Origin: Pseudomonas fulva NBRC 16637 = DSM 17717
GTDB taxonomy: Bacteria; Pseudomonadota; Gammaproteobacteria; Pseudomonadales; Pseudomonadaceae
Direction of reading: 5' to 3'
Length of the DNA: 64,000 bases
Assembly (NCBI RefSeq): GCF_000730565.1
Contig: NZ_BBIQ01000020.1
Coordinates: forward strand, 1-64,000
Under the pieces are notes generated by a model, which was not told the origin of the DNA, made no database searches, and saw nothing but the letters and a program-made list of their open reading frames with translations. The position numbers and the translations under genes are program-made. Shown here one piece after another: positions 1 to 8,856 of this stretch (position 1 is the stretch's first letter; every line of letters begins with the position of its first letter).

Positions 1-647
1 CCCACGGGCTGATCATCGCCGGCAACAGCGTGCATGGCACGCGCAAGAAGCACGGCATCATCGTTTCGCGGGAGGTGAACGACAGCTGGATCTTCAATAA
101 CAAGAGCTTCGACAACAAGCTGTCAGGCGTCGTGATCGATCGCAACAGCGTCAACAACCTGGTGGCCTACAACCAGATCTACCGCAACCACACCGACGGC
201 ATCACCCTGTACGAAAGCGGCGATAACTTGCTGTGGGGCAACACGCTGGTCAACAACCGACGCCATGGCATTCGCGTGCGCAACAGCGTGAACATCCGGC
301 TGTACGACAATATCGCCATGGCCAACGGTCTGGTGGGCGTTTACGGCCACATCAAGGACCTGTCCGACACCGACCGCGACATTGCCCTCGACCCGTTCGA
401 CACCAAGGTGTCGTTGATCCTGGTGGGTGGGCAACTGGCGGCCAACGGCTCTGGCCCGCTGTCGATCGACTCGCCGTTGTCGGTCGAGCTGTACGACGTG
501 GCCATGCTGGCGCCGCGCAAAGCCAGCGGGATCACCTTCAACGGTGTGCTGGGCCAGCGCCAGGATGAAATCCTTAACCTGCTGGTACGCCAGCGCAAAG
601 CCGTGCTGATCGACCCGGTCGAGCGCCAGACCGAATTGATCCAATAA
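1..647 (+). CDS. algG: Mannuronan C5-epimerase AlgG, C-terminal part (5' truncated by window edge)
   Basis: Reading frame open from base 3 to the stop at 645-647; the gene begins before the window, so only about 214 C-terminal residues are visible. AlgG is the periplasmic enzyme that converts D-mannuronate to L-guluronate in polymannuronate and forms part of the alginate export scaffold. The visible part shows the repetitive Asn-rich right-handed beta-helix turns of the family (NNKSFDNKLSG, RNSVNNLVAYN, SGDNLLWGN, RNSVNIRLYDN) and a C-terminal carbohydrate-binding-like region. In P. aeruginosa AlgG the catalytic DPHD motif directly precedes the RSHGLI stretch; here HGLI are the first visible residues, so the motif should lie just outside the window. 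The gene is followed after 13 bases by algX, in the usual alginate operon order. Confidence 0.97.
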   Translation, partial: HGLIIAGNSVHGTRKKHGIIVSREVNDSWIFNNKSFDNKLSGVVIDRNSVNNLVAYNQIYRNHTDGITLYESGDNLLWGNTLVNNRRHGIRVRNSVNIRLYDNIAMANGLVGVYGHIKDLSDTDRDIALDPFDTKVSLILVGGQLAANGSGPLSIDSPLSVELYDVAMLAPRKASGITFNGVLGQRQDEILNLLVRQRKAVLIDPVERQTELIQ

Positions 648-660
648 GGAAGCCCGGACC

Positions 661-2103
661 ATGACTCCACAAGCGATTACCGTGCTGGGCGTCACCTGCG
701 CCCTCCTGGCCATCAGTCAGGGCTCACGCGCCGACACCGTGCAGGCCCCTACCTTCACGGCGGTGCCGTGCTGCCAGTTGTGCCCGCAGGCACACGATGC
801 CAGCCGCTACACCACCCGCTACCAGCAGAACTTCACCACCCTGGTGCAGGGCCAGGGCGACTGGTTGTTCCGAACCCGTGAAGACCTGCGCACCGAATTC
901 GACACCTCCCCTGCCGGGTACAAACGCCTGCAGCAGGTGCACGACGCCTTCAAGAAACGCGGTGTGGAACTGGTAGTGGTTTATCAGCCGACCCGGGGCT
1001 TGGTGAACCGAAACATGCTTGAGCCGGCAGAAAAAGCCGCGTTCGACTACCAGAAGGCACTGGGCAACTACCAGGCCATGCTCAAGCGCTTCGCCGCCAT
1101 GGGCTACAACGTGCCCGACCTGTCGCCGCTGACCAACGAGCAGCTGCCTGCCGCCGACCAGGGCAAGGATTTCTACTTCCGTGGCGACCAGCACTGGACG
1201 CCCTACGGCGCCGAGCGCGCTGCCCGTATCGTGGCCGACACCGTGCACACGATGCCTGCATTCCAGGGCATCCCGCGCAAGGCATTCGAAACCGTCAAGT
1301 CCGGGCGCATGGGCAAGACCGGAACCTTGCACAACGTTGCCGGGCAGCTGTGCGGCACTAGCTACGCGGTGCAGTACATGGACCAGTTCAGCACCGAACC
1401 CAAAGGGGCCAGCGGCGATGACGACGACCTGTTCGGCGACCAGGGCAATGCCCAGATCACATTGGTGGGCACGAGCCACAGCGGCAAGAACTACAACTTC
1501 GCCGGGTTTCTGGAGCAGTACATCGGCGCCGATGTGCTCAACGTCGCCTTCCCCGGCGGCGGTCTGGAGGGCTCGATGATTCAGTACCTGGGCAGCGAGG
1601 AGTTCCGCAAGCATCCACCCAAGATCCTGGTCTGGGAATTTTCGCCCCTCTACAGCCTGGAGCAGGAAACCATCTGGCGACAGATCCTCGGCCTGCTCGA
1701 CGACGGCTGCGACGACCGCCCGGCGCTGATGAGCGCCAAGACTACGCTCAAGCCGGGCAAGAACACCCTGATGGTCAATGGCAAGGGTGGGGTGATCAAG
1801 CCGCTGGTCAACCGCCACCTGCAAATGGACGTGAAGTTCGACGACCCCTCAGTGAAGGTGCTGCAGGCGACCCTCTGGTACCTCAACGGCCGGCACGAGG
1901 ACATCAAGCTGGAAAAACCCGAAACCTCCGATACCGATGGCCGGTTCGTGTTCCAGATGCGCGAGGACCAGGACTGGGCCGATCAGAAGCTGCTGGCCTT
2001 CGAGGTGCAGGGGCCGGAAAAAGGCACGCAGAAGCTCGAAGCCAAGCTGTGCAAACGTAACGACTTCGCCGGACCTGCGCAGACCGCGCAGGCCGGCCAG
2101 TGA
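661..2103 (+). CDS. algX: Alginate O-acetyltransferase / biosynthesis protein AlgX
   Basis: 480 residues, close to the family length. It is a periplasmic SGNH-hydrolase-like alginate O-acetyltransferase with a C-terminal carbohydrate-binding module and acts in the polymer-modification and export complex. An N-terminal signal peptide (residues 1-24, ending SRA-D) is visible. The catalytic Asp and His are seen in GDQHWTPYG (D176, H178) and the serine in VGTSHSG (S272), matching the D/H/S set of P. aeruginosa AlgX. Several cysteines near the mature N-terminus (CCQLC) fit the disulfides of the family. The start at 661 follows a purine-rich AAGGAAG site. It lies 13 bases after algG and 7 bases before algL, clearly in the same transcript. 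Confidence 0.97.
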   Translation: MTPQAITVLGVTCALLAISQGSRADTVQAPTFTAVPCCQLCPQAHDASRYTTRYQQNFTTLVQGQGDWLFRTREDLRTEFDTSPAGYKRLQQVHDAFKKRGVELVVVYQPTRGLVNRNMLEPAEKAAFDYQKALGNYQAMLKRFAAMGYNVPDLSPLTNEQLPAADQGKDFYFRGDQHWTPYGAERAARIVADTVHTMPAFQGIPRKAFETVKSGRMGKTGTLHNVAGQLCGTSYAVQYMDQFSTEPKGASGDDDDLFGDQGNAQITLVGTSHSGKNYNFAGFLEQYIGADVLNVAFPGGGLEGSMIQYLGSEEFRKHPPKILVWEFSPLYSLEQETIWRQILGLLDDGCDDRPALMSAKTTLKPGKNTLMVNGKGGVIKPLVNRHLQMDVKFDDPSVKVLQATLWYLNGRHEDIKLEKPETSDTDGRFVFQMREDQDWADQKLLAFEVQGPEKGTQKLEAKLCKRNDFAGPAQTAQAGQ

Positions 2104-2110
2104 GGCGAAC

Positions 2111-3214
2111 ATGACCCATTACAAACTGATTCTGCGCCCGGCCCTGCTCGCCCTCGCTCTGTTCGCAAGCGCCGCGCAGGCCTCGCTGGTGCCACCTCAG
2201 GGTTACTACGAAGGCATCGAGAAACTCAAGACGGGTACCGGCGATTTTCGCTGCGAAGCCCCGCCCACCCCGTATACCGGTGCCCTGCAGTTTCGCAGCA
2301 AGTACGAAGGCTCGGACAAGGCGCGGGCCACGCTCAATGTGGCTTCCGAGCACGCCTTTCGGACCTCCACCCAGGACATCACTGCCTTGGAAAAGGGGGT
2401 AAGCAAACTGGTCACCCAGTACATGCGCGACGGTCGACCGGCGCAGCTGGACTGCGCATTGACGTGGCTGGGCACCTGGGCACGGGCCGACGCACTGATG
2501 TCCACGAACTACAACCACACCGGCAAATCGATGCGCAAATGGGCTTTGGGCAGCCTGAGCGGGTCATGGCTGCGCCTGAAGTTCTCCAACGCCAGGCCAT
2601 TGGCGGCGCATCAGGCCGAAGCCGAGCTGATCGAGAAATGGTTCGCTCGCCTGGCCCAGCAGACGGTTAGCGACTGGAGCGACCTGCCGCTGCAGAAGAT
2701 CAACAATCACAGCTACTGGGCGGCCTGGTCGGTCATGGCCACGGCCGTGGCCACCGACCGCCGTGACCTGTTCGACTGGGCAGTGAAGCAATACAAGGTC
2801 GGCGTCAATCAAGTCGACGACCAGGGCTTTCTGCCCAACGAGATCAAACGCAAGCAACGTGCGCTGGCCTATCACAACTATGCCCTGCCGCCCTTGGCAT
2901 TGATCGCAAGCTTTGCCCAGGCCAACGGCGTGGACCTACGCGCCGAGAACAATTTTGCCTTGCAGCGCCTGGGCGAAGGGGTACTGGCCGGCGCCCGCGA
3001 CCCGCGTCATTTCGCCGAGCGCGCAGGCGAGAAACAGGACATGAAGGACCTGAAGGTCGACACCAAGTACGCCTGGCTGGAGCCCTGGTGCGCCCTGTAC
3101 CACTGCGTGGGCGACACCCTGGCGCGCAAGCAGGGCATGCAGCCGTTCAACAGCTTCCGCATGGGGGGCGACATGACGCGCGTGTATGACCCAAGCGCAA
3201 TGCGCAAGCACTAA
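2111..3214 (+). CDS. algL: Poly(beta-D-mannuronate) lyase AlgL
   Basis: 367 residues from the ATG at 2111; the frame is open further upstream, but this start gives a clear Sec signal peptide (LILRPALLALALFASAAQA). AlgL is a periplasmic polysaccharide lyase family 5 enzyme that degrades alginate which fails to be exported, protecting the periplasm. The PL5 signature NNHSYWAAW is present at residues 198-206 (catalytic Asn-His pair N199/H200), and the RALAYHNYALPP segment near residue 250 holds the Tyr/His region of the active site. It starts 7 bases after algX. A strong hairpin and 132 bases separate it from algI, the largest gap in the visible operon. Confidence 0.97.
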   Translation: MTHYKLILRPALLALALFASAAQASLVPPQGYYEGIEKLKTGTGDFRCEAPPTPYTGALQFRSKYEGSDKARATLNVASEHAFRTSTQDITALEKGVSKLVTQYMRDGRPAQLDCALTWLGTWARADALMSTNYNHTGKSMRKWALGSLSGSWLRLKFSNARPLAAHQAEAELIEKWFARLAQQTVSDWSDLPLQKINNHSYWAAWSVMATAVATDRRDLFDWAVKQYKVGVNQVDDQGFLPNEIKRKQRALAYHNYALPPLALIASFAQANGVDLRAENNFALQRLGEGVLAGARDPRHFAERAGEKQDMKDLKVDTKYAWLEPWCALYHCVGDTLARKQGMQPFNSFRMGGDMTRVYDPSAMRKH

Positions 3215-3223
3215 CGCAAGACC

Positions 3224-3263
3224 GTGCAAGGGGCGGCGTGTCGTGACGACACACCGCCTGCAC
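3224..3263 (+). other. Hairpin between algL and algI
   Basis: Paired arms GTGCA (3224-3228) with TGCAC (3259-3263), GGCGG (3232-3236) with CCGCC (3254-3258), and GTGTCG (3238-3243) with CGACAC (3247-3252) form a long interrupted stem with a three-base loop, 10 bases after the algL stop. No T-run follows, so it does not look like a simple intrinsic terminator. It could be an mRNA processing or stability element or an attenuator in the polycistronic alginate transcript. The structure is seen in the sequence; its function is inferred. Confidence 0.55.
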
Positions 3264-3346
3264 AAAGCTAGGTGGCCTCCCGATTATCTGTGGGGGGTTT
3301 GGGGGGCGCTTTGCCCTGGATGCTGTGAGTCTTTAGGAGAACCGGG

Positions 3347-4816
3347 ATGGTCTTTTCGTCCAACGTGTTCCTGTTCCTGTTCCTGCCGATCTTCCTCGGT
3401 TTGTACTACCTGAGCGGGCAGCGCTATCGCAACGCGTTGTTGCTGATCGCCAGCTACCTCTTCTATGCCTGGTGGCGCGTGGACTTCCTCGCCTTGTTCG
3501 CCGGCGTCACCCTGTGGAACTACTGGATCGGGCTGAACGTCGGTGCCGCCGGTGTGCGCAGCAAGCCCGCGCAACGCTGGCTGCTGCTGGGCGTTGGCGT
3601 GGACCTGGCCATTCTGGGCTATTTCAAGTACGCCAACTTCGGCGTCGAAAGCCTCAATGCGATCATCACCTCGTTCGGCCTTGAACCGTTCATCCTCACC
3701 CATGTGCTGCTGCCAATCGGCATTTCGTTCTACATCTTCGAGTCCATCAGCTACCTCATCGACGTGTACCGCGGGGATACCCCGGCCACCGACAACCTGA
3801 TCGACTTCGCCGCCTTCGTGGCGATCTTCCCGCACCTGATCGCCGGGCCGGTGTTGCGCTTCAAGGACCTGGTCGAGCAGTTCAACCACCGCACGCATAC
3901 GCTGGACAAATTTTCCGAAGGCTGCACGCGCTTCATGCAAGGGTTCGTCAAGAAGGTATTCATCGCCGATACCCTGGCGGTGGTGGCAGACCATTGCTTC
4001 GCCTTGCAGCAGCCCACCACCGGCGATGCCTGGCTGGGCGCGCTGGCCTACACCGCGCAGTTGTATTTCGACTTCAGCGGCTACAGCGACATGGCCATCG
4101 GCCTGGGCCTGATGATGGGCTTTCGCTTCATGGAAAACTTCCGCCAGCCCTACATCAGCCAGTCCATCACCGAGTTCTGGCGGCGCTGGCACATCAGCCT
4201 GTCCACCTGGCTGCGCGACTACCTGTACATCACCCTGGGCGGTAACCGCAAAGGCACGCTCAACACCTACCGCAACCTGTTCCTGACCATGCTGCTGGGC
4301 GGGCTTTGGCATGGCGCCAACGTCACCTACATCCTCTGGGGCGCCTGGCATGGCGTGTGGCTGGCGATCGAACGGGCATTGGGCATCGACACCCACCCGC
4401 AGCGCTTCAACCCGGTCAAGTGGGCCTTCACCTTCCTGCTGGTGGTGGTGGGCTGGGTGGTGTTCCGGGCCGAGAACCTGCACGTCGCAGCGCGCATGTA
4501 CGGCGCCATGTTCAGCTTCGGCCACTGGCAGCTTTCCGAACTCAACCGCGCTCAGCTGACCGGCCTGCAAGTGGCGACTCTGGTGATCGCCTACCTGGCC
4601 TTGGCCTTCTTCGGCCTGCGCGATGTTTACCGTAACGCCCGGACCACGCCCACCGCATTACCCACCGCCACGCCAGTGCAGATCAACCGTGATGGCTCGC
4701 TCGGCCTTGGCTGGACGCGCGTGATGACCCGAACCCTGGTGCTGCTGCTGTTTGTCGCGTCGATCCTGAAGCTGTCGGCGCAGAGCTATTCGCCGTTTCT
4801 CTATTTCCAGTTCTGA
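3347..4816 (+). CDS. algI: Alginate O-acetyltransferase membrane subunit AlgI (MBOAT)
   Basis: 489 residues with many hydrophobic segments. AlgI is an inner-membrane MBOAT-family protein that passes acetyl groups across the membrane to AlgJ and AlgX for alginate acetylation. The MBOAT histidines are visible: W321-H322 in GGLWHGANVT, at the position known to be essential in P. aeruginosa, and H336 in WGAWHGVW. The conserved FDFSGYSDMAIG and EFWRRWHISLSTWLRDYLY blocks are also intact. The start at 3347 is preceded by AGGAGAACCGGG, a good ribosome binding site. The coding end lies 7 to 10 bases before algJ, so translation of the two is probably coupled. Confidence 0.97.
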   Translation: MVFSSNVFLFLFLPIFLGLYYLSGQRYRNALLLIASYLFYAWWRVDFLALFAGVTLWNYWIGLNVGAAGVRSKPAQRWLLLGVGVDLAILGYFKYANFGVESLNAIITSFGLEPFILTHVLLPIGISFYIFESISYLIDVYRGDTPATDNLIDFAAFVAIFPHLIAGPVLRFKDLVEQFNHRTHTLDKFSEGCTRFMQGFVKKVFIADTLAVVADHCFALQQPTTGDAWLGALAYTAQLYFDFSGYSDMAIGLGLMMGFRFMENFRQPYISQSITEFWRRWHISLSTWLRDYLYITLGGNRKGTLNTYRNLFLTMLLGGLWHGANVTYILWGAWHGVWLAIERALGIDTHPQRFNPVKWAFTFLLVVVGWVVFRAENLHVAARMYGAMFSFGHWQLSELNRAQLTGLQVATLVIAYLALAFFGLRDVYRNARTTPTALPTATPVQINRDGSLGLGWTRVMTRTLVLLLFVASILKLSAQSYSPFLYFQF

Positions 4817-4826
4817 GGCCGATGTG

Positions 4827-5984
4827 ATGACCCGGACACTTCGCATGACCTACTGCTTGTCTTTCCTCGGCCTGTTGACGGGCATGGGCCTGTGGTCGAC
4901 CTCAAGCCTGCACGGCTTTGAACGCACCGAACAGATGAGCCTGCTCGACGGCAAGCTGGCCAAGGCCACCGAACAACACTACGACGCCGCGTTTCCGATC
5001 AAGCGCCTGGGCACCAACGTGTGGGCCGCCCTGGATTTCAAGCTGTTCCACGAAGGGCGGCCAGGCGTGGTGCTGGGGCGCGACCAGTGGCTGTTCAGTG
5101 ACGAAGAGTTCAAGCCCACCGCCGGTGCCGAGGCATTGGTGCAGGAGAACCTGGCGCTGATCCGCGGCGTGCGCGACACCCTGCAACGGCACGGCAGCCA
5201 GCTGGTGCTGGCGATCGTGCCGGCCAAGGCGCGGGTGTACGACGAACACCTTGGCCAGACACGACCGGCGAGCCTGCATGGGGAGCTGTACAACCAGTTT
5301 CATGCCAAGGCACGCCAGGCCAATGTGTTCGCCCCTGACCTGATGGCCCCGCTGGAACAGGCCAAGGCCCGCGGCCAGGTGTTTCTGCGCACCGATACCC
5401 ATTGGACGCCCCTGGGTGCCGAAGTGGCGGCACAAGCGCTGGCTGCGGCCGTCAGCCGCCAGCGTCTGCTCGAAGCGAGCCCACAAGCCTTCGTCACCCA
5501 GGCCCAGGGCAGTGCGCCGTACAAGGGCGACCTGACCAACTTCCTGCCGTTGGATCCTTTGTTCTCCCACCTGCTGCCGCCGCCGGACACCCTCCAGCAA
5601 CGCACCACCCGCCCTGTTGCAGCTCAAGCCGACGCAGGGGATGCGTTGTTCGCCGACCAGCAGATCCCCGTGGCGCTGGTGGGCACCAGCTACAGCGCCA
5701 ACCCCCGCTGGAACTTCGTGGGCGCCCTGCAGCAGGCGCTGCACAGCGACGTGGCCAACTATGCCGAGGACGGCCACGGGCCCTTCCTACCCATGCTCAA
5801 GTACCTGCAAAGCGATGCCTTCCAACATGCCGCGCCACAAGTGGTGGTGTGGGAATTCCCGGAGCGCTACCTGCCCATGAAACCTGAACTCGACGGCATC
5901 GATCCGCACTGGGTCGCTCAGCTCAAGCACTCGCGCGACGCCGAAAAAAACCTGGCCTTGACGGCCACCCGAACCACCCACTGA
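4827..5984 (+). CDS. algJ: Alginate O-acetyltransferase AlgJ
   Basis: 385 residues from the ATG at 4827; an in-frame GTG at 4824 directly before it is also possible. The ATG numbering puts the catalytic residues exactly where they are in P. aeruginosa AlgJ: D190 and H192 in RTDTHW, and S288 in VGTSYS. AlgJ is an SGNH-like periplasmic protein anchored by one N-terminal hydrophobic segment (about residues 8-27). It is thought to receive acetyl groups from AlgI during alginate acetylation. It is a distant paralogue of AlgX, sharing the DxHW and GTS blocks. It sits between algI and algF with almost no spacing. Confidence 0.96.
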   Translation: MTRTLRMTYCLSFLGLLTGMGLWSTSSLHGFERTEQMSLLDGKLAKATEQHYDAAFPIKRLGTNVWAALDFKLFHEGRPGVVLGRDQWLFSDEEFKPTAGAEALVQENLALIRGVRDTLQRHGSQLVLAIVPAKARVYDEHLGQTRPASLHGELYNQFHAKARQANVFAPDLMAPLEQAKARGQVFLRTDTHWTPLGAEVAAQALAAAVSRQRLLEASPQAFVTQAQGSAPYKGDLTNFLPLDPLFSHLLPPPDTLQQRTTRPVAAQADAGDALFADQQIPVALVGTSYSANPRWNFVGALQQALHSDVANYAEDGHGPFLPMLKYLQSDAFQHAAPQVVVWEFPERYLPMKPELDGIDPHWVAQLKHSRDAEKNLALTATRTTH

Positions 5985-5996
5985 CCGAAAGAGGCA

Positions 5997-6650
5997 ATGC
6001 CCATGACGACTCCATCTTCCATCGCCAAAGCCCTGACCCTCGCAGCCGGCCTGTCCCTGGCATCAGTACAGGCTTATGCCGGCGCCGACGCGGCGCTTTA
6101 CGGCCCGAGCGCGCCGAAGGGCTCGACCTTCGTGCGCTTGTACAACGCAAGCAGCGCACCGGCTAGCGCCTCCGTCGGCAACACGCAGATCAAGCCGGTC
6201 GGCCCCCAGGCCAGCAGTGACTTCAGTTTCCTGCCAGGCGGTGACTACACCGCTCAGGTCGGCAGCCAGCGCGTACCGGTCAAGCTGGCCTCGGACCAGT
6301 ACTACACCCTGGTCAACAGCCCTGCCGGTACGCCTCTACTGATCGAAGAGCCGCCGTTCAAGAACAAGCAGAAAGCGCTGGTACGGGTACAGAACCTGAG
6401 CAACCAGACGCTGGCGCTGAAAACCGCCGATGGCAAGACCGAAGTGGTCAAGCCGGTCGCCGCCAATGGCCGCGGCGAGCGTGAAATCAACCCTGTGAAG
6501 GTGGACCTGGCGCTGTTCCAGGGCGACCGGAAAGTCGGTGACGTGAAACCCGTGGCCCTGGAGCGCGGCGAAGCGGCCGTGCTGTATGTCACCGGCTCCG
6601 GCAGCACGCTGTCCCCGGTATGGGTCACCCGCCCTGTGAGCAGCAACTGA
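5997..6650 (+). CDS. algF: Alginate O-acetylation adaptor protein AlgF
   Basis: 217 residues, starting MPMTTPS; the ATG at 5997 follows GAAAGAGG, and a second ATG at 6003 is possible. A signal peptide (residues about 3-28, ending VQAYAGA) predicts a periplasmic location. AlgF is required for alginate acetylation together with AlgI and AlgJ; it has no known catalytic residues, and a two beta-sandwich adaptor role is described for the family. The conserved start of the mature protein (DAALYGPSAPKGSTFVRLYN) is present. It lies between algJ and algA in the canonical order. Confidence 0.95.
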   Translation: MPMTTPSSIAKALTLAAGLSLASVQAYAGADAALYGPSAPKGSTFVRLYNASSAPASASVGNTQIKPVGPQASSDFSFLPGGDYTAQVGSQRVPVKLASDQYYTLVNSPAGTPLLIEEPPFKNKQKALVRVQNLSNQTLALKTADGKTEVVKPVAANGRGEREINPVKVDLALFQGDRKVGDVKPVALERGEAAVLYVTGSGSTLSPVWVTRPVSSN

Positions 6651-6684
6651 ATGCCCTGCCCTCAATGACGATTGGAGAAACACG

Positions 6685-8139
6685 ATGATCCCGGTAATTC
6701 TTTCTGGCGGTAGCGGTTCGCGTTTGTGGCCTTTGTCGCGCAAGCAGTTCCCCAAGCAGTTCCTGGCCCTGACCGGCGAGCACACGCTGTTCCAGCAGAC
6801 ACTCGAACGTCTGGTGTTCGAAGGCATGGACGCACCCATTGTGGTCTGTAACAAGGAGCACACCTTCATCGTGCAGGAGCAACTGGCCGCGCTCGACCTG
6901 CAAACCCAGGGCATCCTGCTCGAACCTTTCGGGCGCAACACCGCGCCGGCAGTGGCCATGAGCGCCATGAAACTGGTCAACGAAGGGCGTGACGCGTTGA
7001 TGCTGGTGCTGCCTGCTGACCATGTCATCGATGACCAGAAGGCGCTGCAGCGGGCGTTGGCGCTGGCCACCGTGGCCGCCGAGCGCGGCGAGATGGTGCT
7101 GTTTGGGGTGCCGGCGACCAAGCCTGAAACCGGCTACGGCTACATTCGCTCGAGCCAGGATGCCTTGCTGCCCGAAGGCGTGGCGCGAGTGGCGCAGTTC
7201 GTCGAAAAGCCTGACGAGCAGCGGGCGATCGAGTTCGTTCAGGCCGGGGGGTATTTCTGGAACAGCGGCATGTTCCTGTTCCGTGCCAGCCGCTTTCTCG
7301 AAGAGCTGAAAAAGCACGACCCCGACATTTACGACACCTGTTTGCTGGCCCTGGAGCGCAGCCAGGTGGATGGCACCACGCTGAACATTGATGAAGCGAG
7401 CTTCGCCTGCTGCCCGGACAACTCCATCGACTATGCCGTGATGGAGAAGACCCAGCGAGCCTGCGTGGTGCCCATGTCGGCCGGCTGGAGCGATGTGGGT
7501 TGCTGGTCGTCACTGTGGGATGTGCACGACAAGGATGACCACGGCAATGTCACCAAGGGTGACGTGGTGGTGCAGGACAGCCACAACTGCATGATTCACG
7601 GCAACGGCAAGCTGGTGTCGGTGATCGGGCTGGACAACATCGTGGTGGTCGAAACCAAGGACGCCATGATGATTGCCCACAAGGACAAGGTCCAGGGCGT
7701 CAAGCAGATGGTCAAGACCCTAGACGCCCAGGGTCGCAGCGAAACCCAGAGCCATCCGGAAGTCTACCGTCCGTGGGGCTCGTACGATTCGGTGGACATG
7801 GGCGGGCGTTTCCAGGTCAAGCACATCACGGTCAAGCCGGGGGCCAGCCTGTCGTTGCAGATGCACCATCACCGCGCCGAGCACTGGATCGTCGTGTCGG
7901 GTACGGCTGAAGTGACGTGCGATCAGAATGTATTCCTGCTGACCGAAAACCAGTCGACCTACATTCCGATCGCGTCGGTGCATCGCTTGCGCAACCCCGG
8001 CAAGATCCCCCTTGAGATCATCGAGGTGCAGTCGGGCAGCTACCTTGGCGAGGATGACATCGAGCGGTTCGAGGATGTGTACGGGCGTACGTCCGAGTCG
8101 GCGCAGTGTGGTGGCGCGGTCAAGGCTGCTTCGCAGTGA
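6685..8139 (+). CDS. algA: Bifunctional mannose-6-phosphate isomerase / mannose-1-phosphate guanylyltransferase AlgA
   Basis: 484 residues, full family length. This cytosolic enzyme catalyses the first and third steps of GDP-mannuronate precursor supply: fructose-6-P to mannose-6-P, and mannose-1-P plus GTP to GDP-mannose. The N-terminal nucleotidyltransferase signature GGSGSRLWPLSRKQFPKQF begins at residue 8, and FVEKP, typical of the sugar-nucleotide site, follows near residue 175. The C-terminal cupin isomerase domain shows the metal-binding block QMHHHRAEHWIVVSG. A GGAGAAAC ribosome binding site precedes the ATG. This is the last gene of the alginate operon here; a large hairpin follows. 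Confidence 0.98.
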   Translation: MIPVILSGGSGSRLWPLSRKQFPKQFLALTGEHTLFQQTLERLVFEGMDAPIVVCNKEHTFIVQEQLAALDLQTQGILLEPFGRNTAPAVAMSAMKLVNEGRDALMLVLPADHVIDDQKALQRALALATVAAERGEMVLFGVPATKPETGYGYIRSSQDALLPEGVARVAQFVEKPDEQRAIEFVQAGGYFWNSGMFLFRASRFLEELKKHDPDIYDTCLLALERSQVDGTTLNIDEASFACCPDNSIDYAVMEKTQRACVVPMSAGWSDVGCWSSLWDVHDKDDHGNVTKGDVVVQDSHNCMIHGNGKLVSVIGLDNIVVVETKDAMMIAHKDKVQGVKQMVKTLDAQGRSETQSHPEVYRPWGSYDSVDMGGRFQVKHITVKPGASLSLQMHHHRAEHWIVVSGTAEVTCDQNVFLLTENQSTYIPIASVHRLRNPGKIPLEIIEVQSGSYLGEDDIERFEDVYGRTSESAQCGGAVKAASQ

Positions 8140-8153
8140 TTGCGCGGTGATGG

Positions 8154-8199
8154 GGGGCTCAAGCCCCGGGGCTGATTCGCGCTCCGGCACTTGAGCCCC
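8154..8199 (+). terminator. Hairpin after algA, probable end of alginate operon
   Basis: GGGGCTCAAG at 8154-8163 is perfectly complementary to CTTGAGCCCC at 8190-8199, with a GC-rich 26-base loop that can pair further. It lies 15 bases after the algA stop. There is no clear T-run, so termination may be Rho-assisted, or the hairpin may protect the 3' end. Confidence 0.5.
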
Positions 8200-8306
8200 A
8201 CCTCGCCTTGCTCGATCCACAGCCGGCCAAGCCTTCCCCTTTTGAGCCTTCCCCCATTTCACGCTACGATGCTTCAACCCTCGCGCAACCAAGGTCTGCA
8301 AGCCTC

Positions 8307-8771
8307 ATGATCATCGGCGCTCTCCTTATCCTCACCTGGCTGGTGCTGTTGCTGCGCTACCCCGCCAAGGCCTTGCCGATTTCGCTGGCTGCGGTGGGTG
8401 GTCTGGGCCTGGTGGCCTTGTTCGTCATCTGGCAGGACACTCGCGAAACCTCGCAACTGGCCCGCCTGGACATGCGCCTTGCCTATGCCCCCACCCAATG
8501 CCCCGCCGACCGCCCCTTGCAGGTCACCCTGAAGAACGACAACAAGGTTCCGCTCACCGAACTGCGCTGGCGTGTGGCGGCCTATGCGCCTGGCGACACC
8601 GTCAACCTGGCAGAAAACACCTACAATGCACCGCGCTACCGTGGGCCTGGGGAATTGCAACCCGGCGCGCAGTGGTCCGATTGCCTGCCGTTGCCTGCGC
8701 TACGCTCGGGCTACCGTGCACAGACGTTGGCGTTCAGGGCCGAGCACCTGCAAGGCAGCTTTGCCAACTGA
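8307..8771 (+). CDS. Uncharacterised two-helix membrane protein
   Basis: 154 residues from the ATG at 8307. I do not recognise a characterised family. Two hydrophobic segments at the N-terminus (residues about 2-15 and 20-38) are followed by a soluble, probably periplasmic domain. The latter contains a pattern like FixG/Ig-type beta proteins (LDMRLAYAPTQCPADRPLQVTLKNDN, then LRWRVAAYAPGDTVN) and a conserved-looking cysteine pair (C69, C131). It follows the alginate operon after a hairpin and its own short gap, and overlaps nothing. The start has only a weak ribosome binding site. Similar genes in Pseudomonas are sometimes labelled multidrug transporter, which the sequence does not support. 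Confidence 0.7.
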   Translation: MIIGALLILTWLVLLLRYPAKALPISLAAVGGLGLVALFVIWQDTRETSQLARLDMRLAYAPTQCPADRPLQVTLKNDNKVPLTELRWRVAAYAPGDTVNLAENTYNAPRYRGPGELQPGAQWSDCLPLPALRSGYRAQTLAFRAEHLQGSFAN

Positions 8772-8856
8772 ATCCTTCGATGCCCAACCGCTGGCGACGC
8801 ATCGGCGACTCGGCGCACACCCACTGCCCCTCTACCCAGACCCAAAGGCCTTCTGC

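Noticed and set aside
724..1824. Long reverse-strand open frames inside algX and many other genes
   Set aside because: High GC content produces long shadow frames; their products are low-complexity His/Gln/Val-rich with no motifs.
8307..8771. Multidrug transporter annotation
   Set aside because: 154 residues with two helices and a soluble domain cannot be a transporter by itself, and no known family motif is present.
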